Source of the DNA: Hungatella sp. UBA3048
Lineage (GTDB): Bacteria; Bacillota; Clostridia; Lachnospirales; Lachnospiraceae
NCBI GenBank assembly: GCA_002367105.1
Contig: DFCS01000033.1
Location: 133,428 to 177,015 of the forward strand
Direction: 5' to 3'
Length of the DNA stretch: 43,588 bases
The translations under genes were made by a program, and so were the position numbers. Positions 25,493-31,916 of the stretch are shown here, in pieces. Every line of letters begins with the position of its first letter. Position 1 is the first letter of the stretch. A model generated the notes under the pieces. The model saw nothing but the letters and a program-made list of their open reading frames with translations, made no database searches and was not told the origin of the DNA.

Positions 25493-26113
25493 ATGAAAGT
25501 ACTAATGTTAAATGGGAGCCCTCATGAGAGAGGCTGTACCAACCGCGCCCTCCTTGAGGTGGAATGGGCTTTGAATGAGGAAGGCATTGAGACAGAAATC
25601 CTTCACGTAGGGAGCCAGTCTGTCCATGGATGTATTGCCTGTCAGAAGTGTTCGGAAACAGGAAGATGCGTATTTACTTATGATTTGGTCAATCAGGTGC
25701 TTGATAAAATGGAAACTGCGGATGGGCTGATCGTAGGTTCCCCTGTTCATTATGCTTCTCCCAACGGCACCGTGCTTTCCTTCCTGGACCGTTTGTTTTA
25801 TGCGGGAAGGGATTTTGCCTTTAAGCCTGGAGCAGCTGTTGTTTCCGCCCGGAGGGCAGGAACCACCGCTTCACTTGATGTTTTAAACAAATATTTCACC
25901 ATTGCACAGATGCCGGTGGTTTCCTCCACTTACTGGAACATGGTTCACGGATTTACGCCTCAGGAGGTGGAGCAGGATTTGGAAGGGCTTCACACCATGA
26001 GAGCTCTCGGGAAAAATATGGCATGGCTTTTAAAATGTCTTGAGGTGGGAAAGGCCGCAGGAATCAGCCTTCCTGCCTGGGAAGAAATCCCAAGGACAAA
26101 TTTCATTCGATAA
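25493..26113 (+). CDS. NADPH-dependent FMN reductase / iron-sulfur flavoprotein-like
   Basis: A 206-residue flavodoxin-fold protein. MLNGSPHERGCTNRALLE is the FMN phosphate-binding loop and GSPVHYASPNGTVLSFLDRLF the second flavin contact. The CxxCxxCxxxxxC-like run GCIACQKCSETGRC resembles the cluster motif of archaeal/clostridial iron-sulfur flavoproteins, although many relatives with these cysteines are simple oxidoreductases. ATG at 25493 is chosen over the adjacent GTG at 25490; AAAGG lies upstream. Likely single-gene unit before the nrdD promoter. Confidence 0.85.
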   Translation: MKVLMLNGSPHERGCTNRALLEVEWALNEEGIETEILHVGSQSVHGCIACQKCSETGRCVFTYDLVNQVLDKMETADGLIVGSPVHYASPNGTVLSFLDRLFYAGRDFAFKPGAAVVSARRAGTTASLDVLNKYFTIAQMPVVSSTYWNMVHGFTPQEVEQDLEGLHTMRALGKNMAWLLKCLEVGKAAGISLPAWEEIPRTNFIR

Positions 26114-26129
26114 ACATGAAAAAATTTCC

Positions 26130-26157
26130 TTTACTTTTTCTGGTTGTGGTGTATAAT
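26130..26157 (+). promoter_or_regulatory. Promoter of nrdDG
   Basis: TTTACT (26130-26135), 16 bp, TATAAT (26152-26157). The NrdR boxes follow immediately, overlapping the transcription start and early leader. Confidence 0.6.
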
Positions 26158-26164
26158 GAGATGG

Positions 26165-26212
26165 ACACTATATGTAGTGATTTTAAACTTAGAGATACAA
26201 AATATAGAAGAG
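26165..26212 (+). promoter_or_regulatory. Tandem NrdR boxes upstream of nrdD
   Basis: ACACTATATGTAGTGA (26165-26180) matches 14 of 16 positions of the NrdR consensus acaCwAtATaTwGtgt. A weaker copy, ACAAAATATAGA, begins at 26197, 32 bp downstream, which is the usual helical spacing for paired NrdR sites. They sit just after the -10, where repressor would block initiation. Confidence 0.75.
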
Positions 26213-26227
26213 GTTAAGGTGACAGGG

Positions 26228-28357
26228 ATGATTAAAGTTCAAAAACGTGACGGCAGAATTGTAGAATATGACAGGGATAAAATCATTACAGCCATTCGGA
26301 AAGCAAATGCAGAGGTGGAGGCTTCTGAGCGGGCCGGAGAGGAAATGGTTGATGCAATACTGGATCATGTGGAGAGAGATAACGACGGCGTGATCAGTGT
26401 GGAAGCCATTCAGGACATGATCGAGAGCAGTCTGGTAAATAAGAACAAATATACGCTTTCCAAAAAATACATCATTTACCGTTACCAGAGGGCTCTGCTT
26501 CGGAAGGCAAACACAACCGATGAGTCTATCTTAAAGCTGATTAAAAATGAGAATAAGGAACTGGCAGAGGAAAATTCCAACAAGAATACCATTCTGGCAT
26601 CGACTCAGAGAGATTACATCGCAGGAGAGGTGTCCAGAGACTTAACCAGAAGAATGCTGCTTCCGGAGAGGATTTCTCTTGCCCATGACCAGGGCTCCAT
26701 TCACTTCCACGATGCGGATTATTTCGTGCAGCCGATTTTTAACTGCTGTCTGATCAATATCGGTGATATGTTAGATAACGGCACCGTGATGAATGAAAAA
26801 ATGATCGAGAGTCCTAAGAGTTTTCAGGTGGCGTGTACGGTCATGACCCAGATCATAGCGGCTGTTGCCAGCAACCAGTACGGCGGCCAGTCCGTAGATA
26901 TCCGGCATTTGGGAAAATATTTAAGAAAAAGCAATGATAAATTCCATAAGCAGATCCGAGTAGAATTCGGGGATACGATTTCTCCTGAGATGATGGAAAA
27001 GATGGCAGCCATCCGTCTGAGAGATGAGTTGAAATCCGGTGTCCAGACCATTCAGTATCAGATCAACACCTTAATGACAACCAATGGGCAGGCACCCTTT
27101 GTGACCCTGTTCTTATGCCTTGATGATAACGATGAATACTTAAAGGAAAATGCCATGATCGTGGAGGAGGTCCTCCGTCAGAGGCTTGAGGGGATCAAGA
27201 ACGAAGCAGGCGTATATGTCACTCCTGCATTTCCTAAACTGATCTATGTTTTAGATGAGAATAACTGCTTAAAGGGCGGAAGATATGATTACATAACGAA
27301 GCTGGCGGTGAAATGCTCTTCTAAACGCATGTACCCGGATTATATTTCTGCTAAGAAAATGCGGGAAAATTACGAAGGAAATGTATTCAGCTGCATGGGC
27401 TGCCGGAGCTTCTTATCTACCTGGAAGGATGAGAATGGCAATTACAAGTTTGAGGGAAGATTTAATCAGGGAGTGGTAAGTCTTAACCTGCCGCAGATCG
27501 GTATTCAGGCAAAGGGAGACGAAGATACGTTCTGGAAGATTTTGGATGAGCGTCTGGATCTGTGCTATGAGGCTCTGATGTGCAGACATAAGTCACTGGA
27601 AGGCACCCTTTCCGATGTAAGCCCGATTCATTGGCAGTACGGCGCCATTGCAAGACTTAAAAAAGGTGAAAAGATCGACCCGCTCCTTCATAATGGCTAT
27701 TCTACCATATCTTTGGGATATATCGGCCTTTATGAGACGACAAAGCTTATGAAGGGAGTCAGCCAGACAGATCCGGTAGGAGAAGAGTTTGCCCTCCGCG
27801 TCATGAATTATATGAAGAAGGTTGTAGACCAGTGGAAAAAGCAGACAGGCCTTGGCTTTGGCTTATACGGGACACCGGCGGAATCACTCTGCTACCGTTT
27901 TGCCAAAATTGACCGGGAGCGGTTCGGAAACATTCCTGATGTGACCGACAAAGGTTATTACACCAACTCCTATCACGTTGATGTGCGGGAATCCATTGAT
28001 GCGTTCAGCAAATTCACCTTTGAAAGCCAGTTCCAGAATATTTCTTCCGGCGGGGCCATTTCCTATGTGGAGGTTCCCAATATGCAGAACAATCTGGAAG
28101 CAATGGAAGAAGTGGTGAAATTCATTTACGATAATATCCAGTACGCAGAGTTTAACACCAAATCAGATTATTGTCAGGAATGCGGTTTTGACGGTGAGAT
28201 CATCATCAATGAAGATATGGATTGGGAATGCCCTCAGTGCCATAACAAGGATAAGAAGCGGATGAATGTGACCAGAAGAACCTGCGGTTATCTGGGAGAG
28301 AATTTCTGGAACACCGGAAAGACAAAGGAGATCAAATCCAGGGTTCTTCATCTATAG
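26228..28357 (+). CDS. nrdD: Anaerobic (class III) ribonucleoside-triphosphate reductase
   Basis: A 709-residue glycyl-radical enzyme that reduces NTPs to dNTPs without oxygen. An ATP-cone (about 1-92, KVQKRDGRIVEYDRDKIITA) senses dATP. The large barrel holds the active-site Cys region FSCMGCRSFLS; near the C-terminus are the zinc cysteines CQECGF and CPQCHN and the glycyl radical site TCGYLG (Gly687). Start at 26228 has AAGG upstream; the frame is open to 26144 but that runs through the promoter and NrdR boxes. The activase gene follows 10 bases later. Marks the organism as an anaerobe. Confidence 0.97.
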   Translation: MIKVQKRDGRIVEYDRDKIITAIRKANAEVEASERAGEEMVDAILDHVERDNDGVISVEAIQDMIESSLVNKNKYTLSKKYIIYRYQRALLRKANTTDESILKLIKNENKELAEENSNKNTILASTQRDYIAGEVSRDLTRRMLLPERISLAHDQGSIHFHDADYFVQPIFNCCLINIGDMLDNGTVMNEKMIESPKSFQVACTVMTQIIAAVASNQYGGQSVDIRHLGKYLRKSNDKFHKQIRVEFGDTISPEMMEKMAAIRLRDELKSGVQTIQYQINTLMTTNGQAPFVTLFLCLDDNDEYLKENAMIVEEVLRQRLEGIKNEAGVYVTPAFPKLIYVLDENNCLKGGRYDYITKLAVKCSSKRMYPDYISAKKMRENYEGNVFSCMGCRSFLSTWKDENGNYKFEGRFNQGVVSLNLPQIGIQAKGDEDTFWKILDERLDLCYEALMCRHKSLEGTLSDVSPIHWQYGAIARLKKGEKIDPLLHNGYSTISLGYIGLYETTKLMKGVSQTDPVGEEFALRVMNYMKKVVDQWKKQTGLGFGLYGTPAESLCYRFAKIDRERFGNIPDVTDKGYYTNSYHVDVRESIDAFSKFTFESQFQNISSGGAISYVEVPNMQNNLEAMEEVVKFIYDNIQYAEFNTKSDYCQECGFDGEIIINEDMDWECPQCHNKDKKRMNVTRRTCGYLGENFWNTGKTKEIKSRVLHL

Positions 28358-28367
28358 GAGGCATGCC

Positions 28368-28886
28368 ATGAATTATGCAACCATAAAGCCTACGGATGTA
28401 GCGAACGGCCCGGGTGTCAGGGTATCTTTGTTTGTCAGCGGATGCAATCACCGCTGCAAGGAGTGTTTTAATTCCGAAGCCTGGGATTTTCATTATGGCC
28501 AGGAATATGGTCCGGAGACCGGCTCAAAGATACTGGAATATTTAGACCATCCCTATATTGCAGGCTTAAGCCTGCTTGGGGGAGAGCCCATGGATCCTAA
28601 AAATCAGAAGGGCATCCTGTCTTTGATAGAGAAAGTAAAGGAGCGTTTTCCGGAAAAGACGATCTGGTGCTACACCGGCTATGATTTTGAAAGGGATATT
28701 TTGAAAGATATGGCAGGAAAGCTTCCAGAGACAAGACGGATCTTAGATTGTCTGGATGTCCTGGTAGACGGAAAGTTTGAAGTGGAAAAAAAGGATTTAA
28801 AGCTGCGGTTTAAAGGGTCATCCAATCAGAGGATCATTAAAGTGCAGGAATCCCTTGATATGGGAAAGATTGTATTGTGGGAATAA
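28368..28886 (+). CDS. nrdG: Anaerobic RNR-activating radical SAM protein
   Basis: A 172-residue radical SAM activase that installs the glycyl radical on NrdD. The cluster motif CNHRCKECFN (CxxxCxxC) lies near residue 26, GGEPMD is the SAM-binding element and WCYTGYDFE is typical of NrdG. AGGAGG precedes the ATG. Followed by a long stem terminator. Confidence 0.96.
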   Translation: MNYATIKPTDVANGPGVRVSLFVSGCNHRCKECFNSEAWDFHYGQEYGPETGSKILEYLDHPYIAGLSLLGGEPMDPKNQKGILSLIEKVKERFPEKTIWCYTGYDFERDILKDMAGKLPETRRILDCLDVLVDGKFEVEKKDLKLRFKGSSNQRIIKVQESLDMGKIVLWE

Positions 28887-28939
28887 AAACAGGGTATTTT
28901 GCAGTCCGCCGTAAAGGCGGCAGCAAAATACCCTGTTTT
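28886..28939. terminator. Long bidirectional-type terminator after nrdG
   Basis: AAAACAGGGTATTTTGC (28886-28902) pairs perfectly with GCAAAATACCCTGTTTT (28923-28939), 17 bp; the loop holds a second stem CCGCC/GGCGG. Short T/A runs on both sides allow use in either direction. Confidence 0.85.
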
Positions 28940-28998
28940 AGCTTCTTACCGTTTAAATAAATTGATCATGGCCAAAACCCAACCAAAAGAAGTGTGTG

Positions 28999-29027
28999 TT
29001 CACAAACCTGGAAACCTGTGGTAAAAT
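28999..29027 (+). promoter_or_regulatory. Promoter of the TetR-family gene
   Basis: TTCACA (28999-29004), 17 bp, TAAAAT (29022-29027); predicted start near 29034 leaves a 118-nt leader. Confidence 0.55.
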
Positions 29028-29033
29028 AGACGT

Positions 29034-29151
29034 AAATCCAATCCCCCGCAGCAAGCCATGGGGGATTAGGACCTGCGGGCATCCGCCAAGGTTAAGACCG
29101 CTTGACTTTGGCTTATTGCCTTTGCGGGAATAGACAGGAAAGGTGCGGAAC
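29034..29151 (+). promoter_or_regulatory. G/C-rich structured 5' leader, class unknown
   Basis: The leader can fold AATCCCCC (29040-29047) with GGGGGATT (29060-29067), and CCGCCAAGG (29083-29091) with CCTTTGCGG (29119-29127; 8 of 9 pairs). A mutually exclusive pairing is CCCGCAG (29045-29051) with CTGCGGG (29073-29079), and another is GCCAAGG with CTTTGGC. This density of alternative stems is far above the neighbouring intergenic DNA. It does not match a riboswitch class I can recognise. The ribosome site AGGAAAGG lies just beyond the last stem. Confidence 0.45.
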
Positions 29152-29721
29152 ATGATTGACAATCCAAACAAAAGCGAAAAAACAAAATACCGTCTGGCCG
29201 ATTCCATAAAGGATTGCATGAAAACCAAGCCCGTGGATAAAATAACAGTCCAGAACATTGTGGACGGGTGTGAGATGACCAGACAAACCTTTTACCGGAA
29301 TTTTAAGGATAAGTACGATTTGATCAACTGGTATTTTGACAAGCTGGTGCTGGAATCCTTTGCCCAGATCGGGGTGGATAAAACCGTACGTCAGAGCCTG
29401 AAGGAAAAATTTGAATTCATCAAAAAGGAAAAGGTATTCTTTACAGAGGCGTTCCGTTCCGACGATTATAATTCTTTAAAAGAACATGATTTTGAACTGA
29501 TCATGGGATTTTATACGGAACTCATCACCCGGAAGAGACAGGAGATGCTTTCTGAGGAAATCCAGTTTCTTCTCGAGATGTACTGCAGAGGTTCCGTATA
29601 TATGACGGTGAAATGGGTCCTTTCGGGCATGAAGCAGAGTCCGGGTGAGATGGCTGCAAGTCTGACAGAAGCCATGCCGCCCAAGCTGGAAACGGTATTT
29701 TCGGAAGCAGGGCTGATTTAG
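29152..29721 (+). CDS. TetR family regulator, DhaS-like
   Basis: A 189-residue repressor with the helix-turn-helix at about 27-48 (ITVQNIVDGCEMTRQTFYRNF) and the DhaS-type TetR_C_8-like ligand domain behind it. AGGAAAGG is eight bases before the ATG at 29152; a GTG at 29143 overlaps that site and is rejected. The dyad DNA between this gene and the alcohol dehydrogenase gene is its likely binding site, so it probably controls that gene. The inducer is unknown; aldehydes or polyols are plausible from context. Confidence 0.88.
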   Translation: MIDNPNKSEKTKYRLADSIKDCMKTKPVDKITVQNIVDGCEMTRQTFYRNFKDKYDLINWYFDKLVLESFAQIGVDKTVRQSLKEKFEFIKKEKVFFTEAFRSDDYNSLKEHDFELIMGFYTELITRKRQEMLSEEIQFLLEMYCRGSVYMTVKWVLSGMKQSPGEMAASLTEAMPPKLETVFSEAGLI

Positions 29722-29740
29722 GAATGATTGCTAAATAATA

Positions 29741-29798
29741 AAAGTTACAATTTGTGTTTTTTGTAATAATTGTTACAAAGGATACCGATTGTAACTTT
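29741..29798. promoter_or_regulatory. 58-bp dyad operator between tetR and alcohol dehydrogenase
   Basis: A dyad centred at 29769.5 in which 23 of 29 position pairs are complementary. The outer arms AAAGTTACAAT (29741-29751) and ATTGTAACTTT (29788-29798) are perfect; the inner arms are TTTGTAA (29760-29766) and TTACAAA (29773-29779). Four half-sites of type GTTACAA/TTGTAAC fit two TetR dimers. A weak promoter (TTTTGT 29802, TATAAC 29825) for the dehydrogenase lies just after. Confidence 0.7.
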
Positions 29799-29870
29799 AT
29801 TTTTTGTCTGTATGTTGTTAAAATTATAACATAGTAAACATGTCTTTTATAATGAGAAGGAGAGGTTATC

Positions 29871-31019
29871 ATGGCAAACAGGATTGTATTAAACGAAACA
29901 TCATATCACGGCTCCGGTGCAATTTTAGAGATTCCGGACGAGGTAAAAAGAAGAGGATTTCAAAAGGCATTTCTTGCATCTGATCCCGACTTAATTAAAT
30001 TTAACGTAACCTCGAAGATCACAAAGATCCTGGAAGAAAACGGAATGGATTATGAGATTTATTCGGATATCAAGCCAAACCCGACCATAGAAAATGTCCA
30101 GACAGGAGTAGAGGCATTTAAAGCGTCAGGAGCGGATTATATGATAGCGGTCGGCGGCGGCTCTTCCATGGATACCGCAAAAGCAATCGGCATCATCATT
30201 GCAAATCCGGAATATGAAGATGTGAGAAGCTTAGAAGGAGTGGCTCCCACTAAAAAACCAAGCGTGCCGATCATTGCCGTTCCCACCACAGCAGGTACGG
30301 CAGCAGAAGTTACCATCAACTACGTGATCACTGATGTGGAAAAGAAACGCAAATTTGTCTGCGTGGATCCTCATGATATTCCTATCGTTGCCATCGTTGA
30401 TCCGGACATGATGTCCAGCATGCCAAAGGGGCTGACTGCCGCTACAGGCATGGATGCCTTGACCCATGCAATTGAAGGTTACATTACAAAGGGTGCTAAT
30501 CCCATCACAGATATGTTTAATTTAAAGGCAGTTGAATTAATAGGAAAAAGCTTAAGAGGAGCCGTGGAAAATACCGCCGAAGGACGGGAAGGCATGGCAA
30601 TGGGCCAGTACATTACAGGCATGGGATTTTCAAACTGCGGCCTTGGTATCGTGCATTCCATGGCACATGCACTTGGCGCTGTTTATGACACGCCTCATGG
30701 GGTGGCAAACGCCATTCTGCTTCCTACCATCATGGAGTTTAACGCCGAAACAACCGGTGAAAAGTACCGTGACATCGCAAGGGCAATGGGCGTGGAAGGA
30801 ACTGAGAGCATGACGGAAGAAGAATACCGCAAAGCAGCGGTTGATTCGGTCAAAAAATTGTCTGTAGATGTAGGGATACCGGCTGATTTGACTCAGATAG
30901 TAAAAGAAGAGAATGTGCAGTTCCTGGCAGAATCCGCGGCGGCAGATGCATGCGCTCCGGGAAATCCCAGAGAAGCCAGTCTGGAAGATATCATTCAACT
31001 CTATAAATCGCTTATGTAA
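29871..31019 (+). CDS. Iron-containing alcohol dehydrogenase (lactaldehyde/1,3-propanediol type)
   Basis: A 382-residue group III (Fe-ADH) dehydrogenase. The NAD-binding GGGSSMDTAKAIG and the metal-binding Asp/His set (TGMDALTHAIEGYI and HSMAHALGAVYDTPHGVANA) are intact. Closest by eye to FucO/DhaT-like enzymes that reduce small aldehydes such as lactaldehyde, glycolaldehyde or 3-hydroxypropionaldehyde; substrate not fixed. AGAAGGAGAGG precedes the ATG. Follows the TetR gene and operator and ends in its own terminator, so it is a single regulated unit. Confidence 0.93.
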   Translation: MANRIVLNETSYHGSGAILEIPDEVKRRGFQKAFLASDPDLIKFNVTSKITKILEENGMDYEIYSDIKPNPTIENVQTGVEAFKASGADYMIAVGGGSSMDTAKAIGIIIANPEYEDVRSLEGVAPTKKPSVPIIAVPTTAGTAAEVTINYVITDVEKKRKFVCVDPHDIPIVAIVDPDMMSSMPKGLTAATGMDALTHAIEGYITKGANPITDMFNLKAVELIGKSLRGAVENTAEGREGMAMGQYITGMGFSNCGLGIVHSMAHALGAVYDTPHGVANAILLPTIMEFNAETTGEKYRDIARAMGVEGTESMTEEEYRKAAVDSVKKLSVDVGIPADLTQIVKEENVQFLAESAAADACAPGNPREASLEDIIQLYKSLM

Positions 31020-31026
31020 GCAAAAG

Positions 31027-31057
31027 AAACCTCCTGGCCCCTGGTCAGGAGGTTTTT
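31027..31057 (+). terminator. Terminator of the alcohol dehydrogenase gene
   Basis: AAACCTCCTG (31027-31036) pairs with CAGGAGGTTT (31046-31055), 10 bp, 9-nt loop, T5. Confidence 0.88.
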
Positions 31058-31149
31058 CCGATACCCCGATATCTATGGAAAAAGAACTTGAAATAAGATC
31101 CAAATCGGTTATTCTGAAAGTAATATAAATGGATAAGGAGAAGACCCAC

Positions 31150-31854
31150 ATGAATGATCGAATGAAAAAGGCCGAATCTGTCTTAGAGATGCTTCCCGGC
31201 TTTCAATATCTCTATAAAGGTGAAGTGAATACAGAAACTGTGGAGTATCTGATAAAGAAGGGCTGGGCCCTGGAGGCGGAGGACTGCGGATCTGTCCATC
31301 TGGCCTCTCTGGCCGGAATGGACAGGAACGACATTTATTTCCCGGTTCTTGATAAAGAGCCGGCAGCCATAAAAGCAGTCATTGGGACATGTAAGTTCGT
31401 TGCCACCAGTTTGAAAGAGATGGAACTTATCAATGAAGCGGCAGCCGGATATATGGTTCCGGGACATCTGGAAGTGATAGGAATTTCCGTGATTGCAAAA
31501 GATTATGACGATGGAAAAATGCCTGGCTTCCGGGTGGAGGAATTATCCCAATTAGCCGCAGAAGCCAGAAAATTGCGTTTCATATCCATACGCGGCTGTT
31601 TCATCCAGGCCAATACGAAAGAGCTGTCTGGAGAAGATCTTGGAAGATATCTAAGAGACTGCTATGAAACGGCCAAACTGGTTACCACAACCATACCCTG
31701 TGGCATGTCTTACATAAATGCAGGCAATTCCATGGAACCGGCTGTACAAACCTTGAAATCAGGAAAGGAAGCTCAGGAAAAGCTTCAAACTGCTGCAAAG
31801 ATCATGGTCAACCAGAATCAGACCGCATTTTATGCAAAACTGCTGCTGCAATAA
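31150..31854 (+). CDS. Unrecognised cytoplasmic protein, faintly alanine-racemase/YggS-like
   Basis: A 234-residue soluble protein with no signal peptide or membrane segment. I do not firmly recognise it. The order of features (ALEAEDCGSVHLASLAG early, ISIRGCFIQ in the middle, and a late glycine-containing INAGNSMEPAVQTLKSG) recalls the barrel of YggS/alanine-racemase PLP proteins, where a late SMGMS...A..G motif binds the phosphate, but the N-terminal PLP-lysine motif is missing. Start at 31150 follows AAGGAG by nine bases; an ATG at 31129 has no site. It sits alone between two terminators, convergent with the molybdenum hydroxylase operon. Confidence 0.6.
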   Translation: MNDRMKKAESVLEMLPGFQYLYKGEVNTETVEYLIKKGWALEAEDCGSVHLASLAGMDRNDIYFPVLDKEPAAIKAVIGTCKFVATSLKEMELINEAAAGYMVPGHLEVIGISVIAKDYDDGKMPGFRVEELSQLAAEARKLRFISIRGCFIQANTKELSGEDLGRYLRDCYETAKLVTTTIPCGMSYINAGNSMEPAVQTLKSGKEAQEKLQTAAKIMVNQNQTAFYAKLLLQ

Positions 31855-31858
31855 TGAA

Positions 31859-31909
31859 AAATCTCCCCGCTTCGAGAAACTGCATCTGTCTCTTACAGCG
31901 GGGAGATTT
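31859..31909. terminator. Bidirectional terminator between convergent units
   Basis: AAATCTCCCCGC (31859-31870) pairs with GCGGGGAGATTT (31898-31909), 12 bp, 27-nt loop. Read on the minus strand the stem ends in TTTTT, so it best serves the hydroxylase operon; on the plus strand only TTT follows. Confidence 0.8.
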
Positions 31910-31916
31910 AAATCCA

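Noticed and set aside
26144..26227. 28-codon extension of nrdD
   Set aside because: It would run through the -10 box and the NrdR boxes, and NrdD proteins begin at the MIKVQKRDG ATP-cone.
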